A program made the translations under genes and the position numbers. This document shows positions 32,054 to 41,781 of a stretch of DNA of 64,000 bases, in pieces; position 1 is the first letter of the stretch, and every line of letters begins with the position of its first letter. The stretch is from Roseateles noduli. GTDB taxonomy: Bacteria; Pseudomonadota; Gammaproteobacteria; Burkholderiales; Burkholderiaceae_C. The notes below the pieces were generated by a model. The model worked only from the letters and a program-made list of their open reading frames with translations. It made no database searches and was not told where the DNA came from. The stretch spans positions 124,001 to 188,000 of the forward strand of contig NIOE01000002.1 in assembly GCA_002205125.1 (NCBI GenBank). The letters run 5' to 3'.

Positions 32054-34030
32054 TCAGCGGCCGACCACGCTCAGCAGTTGGTCGAAGAGGCTCTGCGCGG
32101 CCTGCAGCATCTTGGCGGCGGCCTGGTAGCCCTGCTGGAACTGCATCAGCTTGGCGGCTTCCTCGTCGAGGTTGACGCCGGCCTGGCTGGAGCGGGTCTG
32201 CTCGGCGGACGAGGCCACCGTGGTGGAGACCTGCGCGAGGTAGTCCGCGCCCTGCACGCGCGAGCCGATGTCGGCCATCGCGGCGGCGTAGGCCTCGTTG
32301 ACGGTCTGGCCGCGCGACAAGGTGCCGTCGACCTGCAGCTGCTTGCCCAGGAAGGGCTCCTTCTGCATGGCGAGGAAGGCCTTGGCGTTGCCGTTGTTGG
32401 TGGACACGACCTGGTCCGAGACCTGCATGGCGATCTTGTCGCCTTCGCGCGGCACGCCGTTGATGCTGAGCTCGAAACCGAGGTCGATGCCGTTGGCCGG
32501 GTCGTTGCCGATCTTGCCGCCGGCCTTCCAGGTGCCGCTGACCTGCGTGTTGTCCGACAGGGTGATCGTGTAGTCGATGCTGTTGTCGGCGTTGACGGCA
32601 CCGAACTGGACGGTGGCGGGCTGCTTGCTCTTGTCGAACTTGTCGTTGATCGCGTAGAGCGTGTCGACGGTGGCGGTGCCCTTGTTGTTGATGTCGGTGG
32701 TGCCGATGATGGGGGACGCCGCCGCCAGGCCCGCCGGATCGTCCAGCGCGCGCTTGAAGCTGCCCGCCGCGTTGGCCACGGGCTCCAGCAGGAAGCTGTC
32801 GCCCTGCTGCATGGTGCCGGTCGTGGACAGGCTGATGCCGTAGGCGGCCTTGATCTGGTCGTTGCTCATGATCGTCGGCTGGCCGCCCGGGCGCACCGCG
32901 ATCTGGTAGCTGTCCGGGGTGCCGGTCGGATCGGGCGTGACGGTGAAGGACAGCGCCGGCACCAGCGAGCCGTCGGTGACGGTCGCGCTGATCTTGGCAT
33001 CGCCGCGGTTGGTGGTCGCCGGCAGCACGGTCGGGTTGGCGATGGTGAAGAGTGGTCCGCCGGACTGCGCCTTGAGGTCGATGCCGAGCTTCTGCTGTTC
33101 GTTGACGCGCGTCGAGATCGCGGTCGCCATCTGGCCGAGCAGGTTGCGGGCGTCCTGCAGGTGGGTGTTCTGGTAGCGCAGCATCGCCGTGAGCGTGCCG
33201 CCGGTGAGCGTGCTGTCGTCGAGCACGCGGGTGCCGCTGGTGTCGGTGATCGAGAGCTGCGCACGCGCGCCGTCGTACGGATCGGGCGTGACGGAGAGCT
33301 GCTGCGCCTGGCCGCCGAGCACCAGCACCTGGCCGCCGCCGATGAAGACGCCGGTGGTGCCGTCGCGGGCGTTGGGGACGGTGCTGACCTGGACGTACTG
33401 GCTGAGCTGGGAGATCAGCTGGTCGCGCTTGTCGAGCAGGTCGTTGGGCGTGTGGCTGTTGCCGGAGGAGCGTGCGATCTGGTCGTTGGCCGCGGCGATC
33501 TGCTTGGCGAGTTCGTTGACCTGCTTGACGTCGGCGTTCATGTCGCTGACGACGCCGGACTGCAGGTCGGCCAGCTGCTGGCCGGCGCTCTGGAAGCGCG
33601 CGGCCAGCGCCTGGGCCTTGCCCAGCACGACCTGGCGCGCCGACGGATCGTTGGGGCGGCTGGCGACGTCGACCAGCGCGTTGAGGAAGTCGTTGGCGGA
33701 CTGGCCGATGCTGTCGTCGCCGGTGGGGAAGAGCTTCTCCAGCTGCGCGAGCTGCGACTGCATGGTCGTGTCGGCGAAGGCCTGCGACTTGGCGGCCGCG
33801 GCCTCGCGGGTCAGGAACTCGTTGTGCGAGCGGGTCACCGTCTGCACGTTGACGCCCTTGCCGAAGTAGCCCGCGCCGGTGAACTGGCCTTCAGGCGTGG
33901 TCAGCACCACTTCCTGGCGCGAGTACCCCTGCGTGTTCGCATTGGCGATGTTCTGGCCGATCGTCTGCAGCGCCGCCTGGTTGGCGAACATGGCGCGCAT
34001 GCCGAGCGAGAGCAGCGGGGAGGTACTCAT
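32054..34030 (-). CDS. flgK: Flagellar hook-associated protein FlgK (HAP1)
   Basis: The 658-aa protein starts MSTSPLLSLGMRAMFANQAA and has the FlgK N-terminal motif NIANANTQGYSRQEV. The C-terminus (NLDEEAAKLMQFQQGYQAAA, SLFDQLLSVVGR) is the flagellar-rod type helix found in FlgK. Central residues include long Ser/Thr/Asp-rich, variable domains. It forms the first junction ring on the hook. The flgJ gene lies 62 nt upstream. Length is slightly longer than in enterics, as is usual for Burkholderiales. Confidence 0.95.
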   Translation of the reverse strand: MSTSPLLSLGMRAMFANQAALQTIGQNIANANTQGYSRQEVVLTTPEGQFTGAGYFGKGVNVQTVTRSHNEFLTREAAAAKSQAFADTTMQSQLAQLEKLFPTGDDSIGQSANDFLNALVDVASRPNDPSARQVVLGKAQALAARFQSAGQQLADLQSGVVSDMNADVKQVNELAKQIAAANDQIARSSGNSHTPNDLLDKRDQLISQLSQYVQVSTVPNARDGTTGVFIGGGQVLVLGGQAQQLSVTPDPYDGARAQLSITDTSGTRVLDDSTLTGGTLTAMLRYQNTHLQDARNLLGQMATAISTRVNEQQKLGIDLKAQSGGPLFTIANPTVLPATTNRGDAKISATVTDGSLVPALSFTVTPDPTGTPDSYQIAVRPGGQPTIMSNDQIKAAYGISLSTTGTMQQGDSFLLEPVANAAGSFKRALDDPAGLAAASPIIGTTDINNKGTATVDTLYAINDKFDKSKQPATVQFGAVNADNSIDYTITLSDNTQVSGTWKAGGKIGNDPANGIDLGFELSINGVPREGDKIAMQVSDQVVSTNNGNAKAFLAMQKEPFLGKQLQVDGTLSRGQTVNEAYAAAMADIGSRVQGADYLAQVSTTVASSAEQTRSSQAGVNLDEEAAKLMQFQQGYQAAAKMLQAAQSLFDQLLSVVGR

Positions 34031-34092
34031 GTCGGTGTCCTCGGTCTTTCCTGGGCGTTCTTGGCGTTCAGGACGGGCTCAGCGGCGCGCGA

Positions 34093-34980
34093 TCAGGCCA
34101 GCGCGCGCTGCACGCGCATCGTGGTGTTGATCGTGCGCGCGAGCTTGGTCGCGTACTCGGGGTCGGTGGCGTAGCCGGCCTTCTGCAGGCCCTTGGCGAA
34201 GCCCTCGGCGCTGCCGGTGTTGGCCTTGGCGACGACGTCGCGGTAGCGGTCGTTGTTGCCGATCAGCTTGGCATAGTCCTTGAAGGCCTCTTCATGGCTG
34301 GCGTAGGCGCGGAACTTGGCCGTCACCTTGACCGCCTTGCCGTCGATGTACTCGGTGGTCTGCACCTCGGCGACCTTGCCGGTCCAGTTGGCGCCGGCCT
34401 TGATGCCGAAGATGTTGTTGCTGCTGGTGCCGTCCTTGTTCAGGATCTCGCGCTTGCCCCAGCCGGACTCGTGCGCAGCCTGCGCGATCATGAAGCTGGC
34501 CGGGATGCCGGTCGCCGCCTGCGCCGACTTGGCGGCGGCGTCGTGCTTGAGGATGAAATCCTGCACGTGCGGCTGCACGTTCTTGACGGCCAGCGCCGGC
34601 AGCTGCGGGACCTTGGTCGCGTCCTTGGCGGTCGGCAGTTCGCCGTCCTTCACGCCGAGCTGGCGCTGCAGGTGGCGCTCGATGGCCTGCGACAGGCCGC
34701 CGGGCAGGCCGGTCATCTTCGCGGCGTACTGCTGGTCCAGCATCTCGCCGCCCATCTGGGTCGCCGAGTTCTCCATCATCCCGCTGTTCATCGTGGCCTG
34801 GCGCATGCTCTTCATCACTTCCTGCATGAAGAGGGCCTCGAACTGGCGCGCGGTCTCCTTGACGGCGGCCTTGGGGTCGCGCGACGCGGTGCCCTTGAGC
34901 TGCTCGACCGAACGCGTGTCCGACGACAGGCCATTGACGCCCATGCCGAGCGCGGTGCTGAGGGGGGTGGAGAGGGCCAT
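34093..34980 (-). CDS. flgJ: Flagellar rod assembly protein and muramidase FlgJ
   Basis: The 295-aa protein has the N-terminal rod-binding domain (ARQFEALFMQEVMKSMRQAT, EMLDQQYAAKMT) and a C-terminal glucosaminidase-type domain. FIMAQAAHESGWGKREI contains the catalytic Glu, and SNNIFGIKA and YATDPEYATKL are the usual downstream motifs. It opens the peptidoglycan for the rod. Start and preceding flgI stop are one base apart (TGACATG), so the genes are translationally coupled. Both domains are present, as is normal in beta- and gammaproteobacteria. Confidence 0.95.
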   Translation of the reverse strand: MALSTPLSTALGMGVNGLSSDTRSVEQLKGTASRDPKAAVKETARQFEALFMQEVMKSMRQATMNSGMMENSATQMGGEMLDQQYAAKMTGLPGGLSQAIERHLQRQLGVKDGELPTAKDATKVPQLPALAVKNVQPHVQDFILKHDAAAKSAQAATGIPASFMIAQAAHESGWGKREILNKDGTSSNNIFGIKAGANWTGKVAEVQTTEYIDGKAVKVTAKFRAYASHEEAFKDYAKLIGNNDRYRDVVAKANTGSAEGFAKGLQKAGYATDPEYATKLARTINTTMRVQRALA

Positions 34981-34981
34981 G

Positions 34982-36127
34982 TCAGATCACCTCGAGTTCG
35001 GCGTTCAATGCGCCGGCGCTCTTCATCGCCTGGAGGATGGCCAGCAGGTCCTGCGGCGTGGCGCCCAGCGTGTTGAGCGCCTTGACGACGTCGTTCAGGC
35101 GCGCGCCGGCCGGCAGCTGGATCAGCGAGCCGGGGTCCTGCTTGATCGAGATGTCGGTCTTCTGCGTGACCGTGGTCTGGCCGCCGGACAACGCGTTGGG
35201 CTGGCTGACCTGCGGCGTGCTGGAGATGGTCACCGCCAGGTTGCCGTGCGCGACCGCGCAGGGCTGCAGCGTGACGGCCTGGTTCATGACGACCGAGCCG
35301 GTGCGGGCGTTGATGACGATGCGGGCGGCCGGGGTCTCCTGGTCGAAGCTCAGGTTCTCCATGTCGGCCAGGAAGGCGACGCGCGCGTCCGGCGCCAGCG
35401 GGGCGCGGACCTTGACGACGCGGCCGTCCAGCGCCATGGCGGTGCCTTCGCCCTTGGACTTGTTGATGGCCTTGGCGACGGCACGCGCGGTGCCGAAGTC
35501 GGAGGCGTTCAGGTCCAGCTGCAGCCACTCGTTCTGCTGCAGCGGCGTGGGCACGCTGCGCTCGACCAGCGCGCCGCCGGGGATGCGGCCGGCGCTGAGG
35601 TGGTTGATCTGGACCTTGGAACCGCCCGCGGACGCGCCAGCGCCGCCGACGATCATGTTGCCCTGGGCGATGGCGTAGACCTGGCCGTCGGCGCCGCGCA
35701 GCGGCGTGGCGATCAGCGTGCCGCCGCGCAGGCTCTTGGCGTTGCCCATGGACGAGACGACGACGTCCAGCGGCTGGCCGGGTTGCGCGAACGGGGGGAG
35801 GGAGGTGGTGATCATCACCGCCGCGACGTTGCGCGGCTGCATGGTCACGCCGGGCGGGAGCAGCACGCCGAACTGCTGCAGCATCGCCGTCATGCTCTGG
35901 CCCGTGAACGGGGCCTGCGTGGTCTGGTCGCCGGTGCCGTCCAGGCCCACGACGAGGCCGTAGCCGGTCAAGGGGTTGGAACGGACGCCCTGCACCGCGG
36001 CGACTTCCTTGATGCGCGTCGCCTCGGCCGGCGTCGCGATCGCGAGCAGGGCCATCAGCGCGAGCAGGCCGGAGGCCAGCAGGCGGGGGGAGCGGGAGAA
36101 GAAGCGGGGGAGGGTGTTGGGGTACAT
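34982..36127 (-). CDS. flgI: Flagellar P-ring protein FlgI
   Basis: The ATG at 36127 (381 aa) is preferred to the in-frame GTG at 36136. A signal peptide (LLASGLLALMALLAIATPAEA) precedes the mature start ATRIKEVAAVQGVRSNPLTG, which is very typical of FlgI (RIKDIA..VRxNQLxGYGLVVGL). Conserved blocks FTGQSMTAMLQQFGVLLPPG and MKSAGALNAELEVI confirm it. FlgI forms the periplasmic ring around the rod. Confidence 0.95.
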   Translation of the reverse strand: MYPNTLPRFFSRSPRLLASGLLALMALLAIATPAEATRIKEVAAVQGVRSNPLTGYGLVVGLDGTGDQTTQAPFTGQSMTAMLQQFGVLLPPGVTMQPRNVAAVMITTSLPPFAQPGQPLDVVVSSMGNAKSLRGGTLIATPLRGADGQVYAIAQGNMIVGGAGASAGGSKVQINHLSAGRIPGGALVERSVPTPLQQNEWLQLDLNASDFGTARAVAKAINKSKGEGTAMALDGRVVKVRAPLAPDARVAFLADMENLSFDQETPAARIVINARTGSVVMNQAVTLQPCAVAHGNLAVTISSTPQVSQPNALSGGQTTVTQKTDISIKQDPGSLIQLPAGARLNDVVKALNTLGATPQDLLAILQAMKSAGALNAELEVI

Positions 36128-36173
36128 CTCGGTCACACGGTTGGCAGACTCGTGTGACCGATTGTGGGGAAAC

Positions 36174-36878
36174 TTAAATGGGCGAAAGGTTCAAGAAGAA
36201 GCGGGATAGCCAGCCAATTCCGTGTGCGTCGGCGACGGCGCCGCGTCCGCGCTGCTCGACCCGGACGTTGGCGATCGAGGTGGAAGCGACGATGTTCCCC
36301 TGGCGGATCGACTGCGGGTCGACCTGGCCGTAGAAGCGCAGCACGTCCACGTTGGCGTTGACGCCGACCTGTTTCTCGCCCGAGATCAGCAGGTGGCCGT
36401 TGGGCAGCACGCCGGTGACCACGGCGGTGATGGTGCCGGAGAAGTCGTTGGTGTTCTCGTTGGTGCCCTTGCCGGTGCTCTTGCTCGACGAGGAGCCGCC
36501 CACGTCGGCGCGCCCGGCGCCGAAGGAGTTCGCGGCGATGCCCGGGATCGCGGTCACGCCGGCGGCCAGGGCGCCGCTCTTGTCCAGTTCGCTGGTCGAC
36601 TTCTGCGTCGCGCTGACCTTCTCGGTGATGGTCACGGTGACGATGTCGCCGACCAGGCGGGCGCGGTGATCCTCGAACAGCGGCCGGTAGTTCGCGTTCT
36701 GGTAGATCGCGCCGTTGTTGGCGGAGGCCGGGATGGGCTCGGGCATCTTCACGACCGGCGCGGGCTGCATGTCCACGCGCGGCTGCGGGTAGATGGTCGA
36801 GCAGGCGGTCAGCGCGAAGGCGGCCGGCACGACGGCCAGGGCAACGAGCGAGCGGGGCAGGGACGGGAACGAAGGCAT
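36174..36878 (-). CDS. flgH: Flagellar L-ring lipoprotein FlgH
   Basis: The frame is open to 36938, but TAGGAGTTGTC precedes the ATG at 36878, giving 234 aa. The lipobox is FALTACS. The conserved segments GAIYQNANYRPLFEDHRARL, VGDIVTVTITEKVSATQ and LPNGHLLISGEKQVGVNANV establish FlgH. It forms the outer-membrane ring and is lipidated at the Cys. It lies 46 nt upstream of flgI. Confidence 0.95.
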   Translation of the reverse strand: MPSFPSLPRSLVALAVVPAAFALTACSTIYPQPRVDMQPAPVVKMPEPIPASANNGAIYQNANYRPLFEDHRARLVGDIVTVTITEKVSATQKSTSELDKSGALAAGVTAIPGIAANSFGAGRADVGGSSSSKSTGKGTNENTNDFSGTITAVVTGVLPNGHLLISGEKQVGVNANVDVLRFYGQVDPQSIRQGNIVASTSIANVRVEQRGRGAVADAHGIGWLSRFFLNLSPI

Positions 36879-36972
36879 GACAACTCCTAGGATCGCGGAC
36901 AGGAACGAAGGCCTCCGCATCGTCGCGCGGGCGCTCAACGCCCGATCGGTCGAAAAGCGGGGCGCTCGCCCA

Positions 36973-37755
36973 TCAGAGCTGCGAGAGCTTCTGGAGCATC
37001 TGGTCCGTGGTCGTGATCGCCTTCGAGTTCATTTCGTAGGCGCGCTGGGTCTGGATCATCTGGACCAGTTCCTCGACGACGTTGACGTTCGAGGTTTCGA
37101 CGAAACCCTGCTGCACCGTGCCCAGGCTGTTCTGACCGGGCGCGCCGGTCTGCGGCGTGCCGGAGGCGACGGTCTCGGCGTACAGGTTGCCGCCCAGCGA
37201 TTCCAGCCCCGGCGGGTTGATGAAGTTCGCGAGCTGGAGCTGGCCCAGCGTGGTCGGCGTGGCGCTGGCGGCGGTGGTGACGCTCACCGTGCCGTCGGCG
37301 CCGATGGTCAGGGTCTTGGCGTCGGCCGGGACGATGATGCCCGGCAGGACGGTGTTGCCGTTGTTGGTGACGACCTGGCCGTTGGCGTCCAGCTGGAAGC
37401 TGCCGTCGCGGGTGTAGGCGGTGGTGCCGTCGGGCATCTGGACCTGGAAGAAGCCGTTGCCCTTGACGGCGACGTCCAGGTAGTTGGACGTCTGCGTCAG
37501 GCTGCCCTGCGAGTGGCTGCGCGAGGTGGCGACCGCGCGCGAGCCCAGGCCGACCTGCATGCCGGTGGGCAGCGTGGTCTGCTCGGTGTTGTTGGCGCCG
37601 GGCTGGCGCAGCGTCTGGTACATCAGGTCTTCGAAGACCGCATGCGACTTCTTGAAGCCGTTGGTCGAGACGTTGGCGAGGTTGTGGGAAATCACGTCCA
37701 GCTGGGTCTGCTGGGTTTCCATGCCGGTCTTGGCGGTCCAGAGCGAGCGAAGCAT
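36973..37755 (-). CDS. flgG: Flagellar distal rod protein FlgG
   Basis: The 260-aa protein starts [20 protein letters not shown] and has the rod/hook motif [20 protein letters not shown]. The C-terminal motif is [20 protein letters not shown] followed by [19 protein letters not shown], the FlgG/FlgE/FlgF signature. Its length of about 260 is typical. GGAGACTTCG precedes the ATG. It lies between flgF and flgH in the operon. Confidence 0.96.
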   Translation of the reverse strand: MLRSLWTAKTGMETQQTQLDVISHNLANVSTNGFKKSHAVFEDLMYQTLRQPGANNTEQTTLPTGMQVGLGSRAVATSRSHSQGSLTQTSNYLDVAVKGNGFFQVQMPDGTTAYTRDGSFQLDANGQVVTNNGNTVLPGIIVPADAKTLTIGADGTVSVTTAASATPTTLGQLQLANFINPPGLESLGGNLYAETVASGTPQTGAPGQNSLGTVQQGFVETSNVNVVEELVQMIQTQRAYEMNSKAITTTDQMLQKLSQL

Positions 37756-37814
37756 CGAAGTCTCCTAATCCTGTAGCGAATGCGGTTCCGTACTGCGAAC
37801 TGTCGGCAGGCGGA

Positions 37815-38543
37815 TCAGCTGTCGGACAGCAGCTTGGAGGCTGCCTGGCCGTGGGTCTGGGCGATCGAGAGCAGCTTCATCTGCTGCTCGAACTGGCGGG
37901 CGGCGGCGATCATGCCGACCATGGTCTCGACCGGGCTCACGTTGGAGCCTTCGAGGGCGCCCGACTGCAGCCGGGCGGCGGGATCGGCGGGCAGCGGGTC
38001 GCCGCCGTCCGCGATGAACAGGCCGTCGTCGCGGCGGGTGAAGCGGCCGTCCTCGGTGACCAGCTTGATGCGGCCGATGTTCACCGGACGCTGGCCGTCG
38101 GCCTTGGCCACGACGGTGCCGTCGTCGCCGATGGAGATCGTCGAGTTGGGCGGCACCGTGATCGGACCGCCGTCGCCCAGCACCTGCAGGCCGTTGCGCA
38201 TGCGCAGCACGCCGTCCTGGTCGACGTCCATCGAGCCGGCGCGGGTGTAGGCCTCGGTGCCGTCCAGCGCCTGCACCGCCATCCAGGACTTGCCCTTCAT
38301 GGCGACGTCCAGGTTGCGGTCGGTGGTCGTGATCGGGCCGGCGGTCAGGTCGTGGCCGGTGGTCGTCTCCAGCGCGAAGGCGCGGGTGGAGGCGCCCTCG
38401 CCGCGGATGGGCACCGCCCGGAACGCCTGCAGCTCGGCCCGGAAGCCGTTGCTGTTGGCGTTGGCCAGGTTGTTGGAGAGCACGTCCTGGCGCGACATCG
38501 CCGCCTGGGCGCCGCTCATCGACAGGTAGATCATGCGGTCCAT
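37815..38543 (-). CDS. flgF: Flagellar proximal rod protein FlgF
   Basis: The 242-aa protein starts MDRMIYLSMSGAQAAMSRQD and has VLSNNLANANSNGFRAELQA. The C-terminal rod motif is EGSNVSPVETMVGMIAAARQ followed by FEQQMKLLSIAQTHGQA. It has the normal length and position. GGAGTTCCG precedes the start. It forms part of the flagellar rod. Confidence 0.95.
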   Translation of the reverse strand: MDRMIYLSMSGAQAAMSRQDVLSNNLANANSNGFRAELQAFRAVPIRGEGASTRAFALETTTGHDLTAGPITTTDRNLDVAMKGKSWMAVQALDGTEAYTRAGSMDVDQDGVLRMRNGLQVLGDGGPITVPPNSTISIGDDGTVVAKADGQRPVNIGRIKLVTEDGRFTRRDDGLFIADGGDPLPADPAARLQSGALEGSNVSPVETMVGMIAAARQFEQQMKLLSIAQTHGQAASKLLSDS

Positions 38544-38595
38544 CGGAACTCCTCAGCGATCGGCTATGGGCTGGATCAGGTCGGCAGCGCCGCGA

Positions 38596-39999
38596 TCAGC
38601 GCAGGTTGACCAGCGTCTGCAGGACCTGGTCCTGCGTCTTGATGGTCTGCGAGTTGGCCTGGTAGACGCGCTGGGCGGTCATCATGTTCACCAGCTCGGA
38701 GGTCAGGTCGACGTTGGATTCCTCCAACGCGCCGGGGGTCAGCACGCCCAGGTTGCCGTCGCCGGGGACGCCCACGACCGGATCGCCCGACGCGTTGGTG
38801 CGCGCCCAGACGTTGCCGCCCAGCGGCTGCAGGCCTTGCGGGTTGCGGAAGTTCGCCAGCTCGACCTGGCCGGCCGGCTTCGATTCGCCGTTCGAATAAC
38901 GGGCGGTGACGATGCCGTTGTCTTCCAGCTTGATGCCGACCAGCTGGCCCGGCGCGTAGCCGTTCTGGTTCAGGTCGGTCACGGCGAAGTTGGAGCCGTT
39001 TTCCGTCGCCGAACGCAGGTCGAACTTGATGCCCTGCACCGACGGGTCGGACGGGTCGGCCGGCGGCGCCGGGATCGGCAGCGTCGGAGCGCCCTGCGAG
39101 TTCGTGCCGGCGGGGATCTTCAGGTTCAGGAATTCGCTCGGGCCGGGCGAGACGGGCTTGCCGCCGGTGGGCAGGAAGGTCATCTGCGTGAACGGCGTCA
39201 GCGGGTTGCCCTTGGCGGTGCCGTCGTCGGTCTCGATCGGGTTGCCTTGCGAGTCGAACTGCACCGCGCTGCCGTTGGCCGTCAGGTAGACGTTCCAGAC
39301 GGTGTTGCCGTTGGCGTCGTCGTTGTTGGCGCGCTGGAAGTACATGGTCAGCGCGGTCGGCTGGCCCTTGGCGTCGTACACCGTCATCGACGTCGCGTTG
39401 TTGTACGAGGTCGGGTCGTTCAGCGTGATGCCGGTCTTGTCGATCTTGGCCGAGTTCGGGTCGGCCGGATCGGTCAGGTCGTAGGCGGCGGTCGGGCCGG
39501 CGCGGGAGTCCAGGTTGAACTCCATCTTGATGTCGCTGGTGACCTTGGGGTCGATGCCGCCGGTGGGCAGCTTCAGGCCTTGCGCCAGACCCGGCTGGAT
39601 CACGCCGTTGGCGTCGGCGGGATAGCCCATCAGCTTCAACTGGTCGTTGTTGACGATGTTGCCGTCCTTGTCGACCTTGAACTGGCCGTTGCGGGTGTAC
39701 ACCGTCGGGCTCTTGCCGTCGGACACCTGGAAGAAGCCGGCGCCGTTGATCGCCAGGTCCATCGGGTTCTCGGTGATCGAGATGTTGCCCTGCGTGAACT
39801 GCTGGGCCACGGTCTGGATCTGCACACCGATGCCGACGTCGTTGGAGCCCGCGCCGTTGAGCGAGGCCGCGTACATGTCGGCGAACTCGGCCCGCGACGC
39901 CTTGGCGCCGTAGGTCTGCGAGTTGGCGATGTTGTTGCCGATGACTTCCAGGTTCTTGCTGGAAGCGTTCAGTCCGGAGAGGCCTTGTTGGAAGCTCAT
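38596..39999 (-). CDS. flgE: Flagellar hook protein FlgE
   Basis: The 467-aa protein has the N-terminal motif SFQQGLSGLNASSKNLEVIG and NNIANSQTYGAKASRAEFAD. The C-terminal motif is LEESNVDLTSELVNMMTAQR and VYQANSQTIKTQDQVLQTLV. A long variable middle region (about residues 150-390) forms the hook surface. Length is within the FlgE range. It follows flgD and is the main structural subunit of the hook. Confidence 0.95.
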   Translation of the reverse strand: MSFQQGLSGLNASSKNLEVIGNNIANSQTYGAKASRAEFADMYAASLNGAGSNDVGIGVQIQTVAQQFTQGNISITENPMDLAINGAGFFQVSDGKSPTVYTRNGQFKVDKDGNIVNNDQLKLMGYPADANGVIQPGLAQGLKLPTGGIDPKVTSDIKMEFNLDSRAGPTAAYDLTDPADPNSAKIDKTGITLNDPTSYNNATSMTVYDAKGQPTALTMYFQRANNDDANGNTVWNVYLTANGSAVQFDSQGNPIETDDGTAKGNPLTPFTQMTFLPTGGKPVSPGPSEFLNLKIPAGTNSQGAPTLPIPAPPADPSDPSVQGIKFDLRSATENGSNFAVTDLNQNGYAPGQLVGIKLEDNGIVTARYSNGESKPAGQVELANFRNPQGLQPLGGNVWARTNASGDPVVGVPGDGNLGVLTPGALEESNVDLTSELVNMMTAQRVYQANSQTIKTQDQVLQTLVNLR

Positions 40000-40059
40000 G
40001 GGATGTCCTTGGGCGATTCAGGCGAGGTAAAGCGGTGGGCTGGGGCGGAGATGCTGGGA

Positions 40060-40719
40060 TCAGCCCAGCGAGCGGACCTTGTCGTAATCGACCAGGCCGG
40101 AATTCTTGAGTTCGAGTTGCAGCGTGGCGCCGCTCGTGTTCACCGCGCGCACCGTGTCGCGGGTGAGGGTGGTCGCGGTGACCGGGGCGCTGGCGTTGGT
40201 CGCCGTGACGCGGAAACTGAGGTTGGTCGTCTCGGTCGCCTTGGAGGCGTCCCAGGTATAGGACTGCATGCCGGCCTTCATCTTGCCGAGGTCCTGCGTG
40301 GAGATCACCTCGCCGGCGCCGTTGAGGATCTCCAGCTTGACCGCGTCGGCGGCGCCGCCGAGGTCGAAGCTCATCGTGGATTTGCCGTCGGCGACGCTGA
40401 TCTTGTTGCCGGGGACGGTGACGTCGCGGCCGACCAGGCTCACGCTCTGCAGCGCCTGCATCTGGCCGAACTGGCTGCCCAGGGCCTGGATGCTGCTGTT
40501 GAGCGTGCTGACGCCGGTGACGGTCTGGATCTGCGCCATCTGCGTCGTGACCGCGGCGTTGTCCATCGGGTTCATCGGGTCCTGGTTCTGCAACTGCGCG
40601 ACCAGCAGCTTCAGGAAGCGGTCGGAGGTTTCCTGCGCGCTCGTACCGGTGGCGCTGGCGGCGCCGGTGTTCGTGGCGGCGCCGGTCTTCGTGTTGTTGT
40701 TCAGGGCGGTGAAGTCCAT
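40060..40719 (-). CDS. flgD: Flagellar hook cap protein FlgD
   Basis: The 219-aa protein has the FlgD N-terminal motif DRFLKLLVAQLQNQDPMNPM and DNAAVTTQMAQIQTVTGVST. The C-terminal half (MSFDLGGAADAVKLEILNGA, SYTWDASKATE) is the tudor/FnIII-like part. It caps the hook during assembly. It lies between flgC and flgE. Confidence 0.95.
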   Translation of the reverse strand: MDFTALNNNTKTGAATNTGAASATGTSAQETSDRFLKLLVAQLQNQDPMNPMDNAAVTTQMAQIQTVTGVSTLNSSIQALGSQFGQMQALQSVSLVGRDVTVPGNKISVADGKSTMSFDLGGAADAVKLEILNGAGEVISTQDLGKMKAGMQSYTWDASKATETTNLSFRVTATNASAPVTATTLTRDTVRAVNTSGATLQLELKNSGLVDYDKVRSLG

Positions 40720-40769
40720 GATGGGCGTTCCGTTCGCGTGATTTGCGGTTGATCAGGAAGAGCGGGCGG

Positions 40770-41186
40770 TCAGCCCTGGCCCATCTGCAAGGTCTTGAGC
40801 AGCAGCGACTTCGCGGTGCCCATGACTTCGAGGTTGTTCTGGTACGAGCGGGAGGCGGAGATCATGTTGACCATCTCCTCGACGCTGTTCACGTTGCTGT
40901 AGGTGACGTAGCCGTCCGCATCGGCCAACTGGTGGCTCGGGTCGTGGATGCGGCGGCCGGGGGTCTGGTTCTCCTGGACGCCCACCACCTGCACGCCGAC
41001 GTCGGTCTGGTCGGTGCCGTTCTGGGCCAGGATGCTCTGGAACACGACCTGGCGTGCCTTGTACGCCTGGCCGTCCGGGCCGGCGACCGTGTCGGCGTTG
41101 GCCATGTTGCTGGCCACCGCGTTCAGGCGCTGGCTCTGCGCACTGACCGCGCTGCCGCTGATGTGGAAGATGCTGAACATCGACAT
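40770..41186 (-). CDS. flgC: Flagellar proximal rod protein FlgC
   Basis: The 138-aa protein starts MSMFSIFHISGSAVSAQSQR and has LNAVASNMANADTVAGPDG. The C-terminal motif is YVTYSNVNSVEEMVNMISAS followed by RSYQNNLEVMGTAKSLLLKT. AAGGAGCCCGTC precedes the ATG. It has normal length and position after flgB. Confidence 0.95.
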   Translation of the reverse strand: MSMFSIFHISGSAVSAQSQRLNAVASNMANADTVAGPDGQAYKARQVVFQSILAQNGTDQTDVGVQVVGVQENQTPGRRIHDPSHQLADADGYVTYSNVNSVEEMVNMISASRSYQNNLEVMGTAKSLLLKTLQMGQG

Positions 41187-41212
41187 GACGGGCTCCTTGC
41201 TCTAGCGCTCTA

Positions 41213-41602
41213 TCAGGAGGCGTTCGGCGACTTCATCGCGTCCAGCATCGTGCGGATCGAGCCGTTCAGGAATCGCAGCGACGCTTCGTACTTCACCGTG
41301 TTGTCGGCGAAGCTGGCGCGCTCGCGGTCCATGTCGACGGTGTTGCTGTCCATGCTGGTCATCGAGCTCAGGCTGCTCTGCAGCGCGTTCTGGGTGCGCT
41401 GCGTCAGGGTCTGGTTGGAGTCAGAGGGATTGGCCGCCGGGGAGGTCGCCGCGCGCAGCGCCTTGGCGAAGTCCATGTCCTTGGACTGGTAGCCCGGGGT
41501 GTCGGCGTTGGCGATGTTGCTGGCCAGCAGACGCTGACGCTCCGCCCGCAGGGTCAGCGCCTGGGACTGGAAGCTCATCGCGTCGGTCAGTTTGTTCAGC
41601 AT
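41213..41602 (-). CDS. flgB: Flagellar proximal rod protein FlgB
   Basis: The start at 41602 is set by AAGGAGAAACGAG before the ATG; the frame is open to 41635, which would add an extension lacking family similarity. The 129-aa product starts MLNKLTDAMSFQSQALTLRA and has LLASNIANADTPGYQSKDMD, typical of FlgB. The C-terminal segment NTVKYEASLRFLNGSIRTML is also characteristic. It is the first gene of the flgBCDEFGHIJKL operon, divergent from flgA. I could not identify its promoter in the 179-nt gap. Confidence 0.95.
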   Translation of the reverse strand: MLNKLTDAMSFQSQALTLRAERQRLLASNIANADTPGYQSKDMDFAKALRAATSPAANPSDSNQTLTQRTQNALQSSLSSMTSMDSNTVDMDRERASFADNTVKYEASLRFLNGSIRTMLDAMKSPNAS

Positions 41603-41781
41603 CTCGTTTCTCCTTCGGACGGTTCGGGTGGGCATCGGGACGTGGCCCGCGGCCTGTCACCCGTTTCTGTCACGTTCGAGCATTGTGTTCAGCAGGTCCG
41701 AAAACATGAGCGCGATAAGACGGGTGATCCCGGCGCATTTCGAAGCCACCGGCGAGCCCCGGATCCGTACAGTTCCGACCC

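Noticed and set aside
41603-41781. Possible sigma-54 promoter (GG/GC at -24/-12) for flgB on the minus strand
   Set aside because: The GG and GC are separated by 9 nt instead of the required 10, and flanking positions do not match; a sigma-28 reading on the plus strand (CGCGATAA) lacks a -35.
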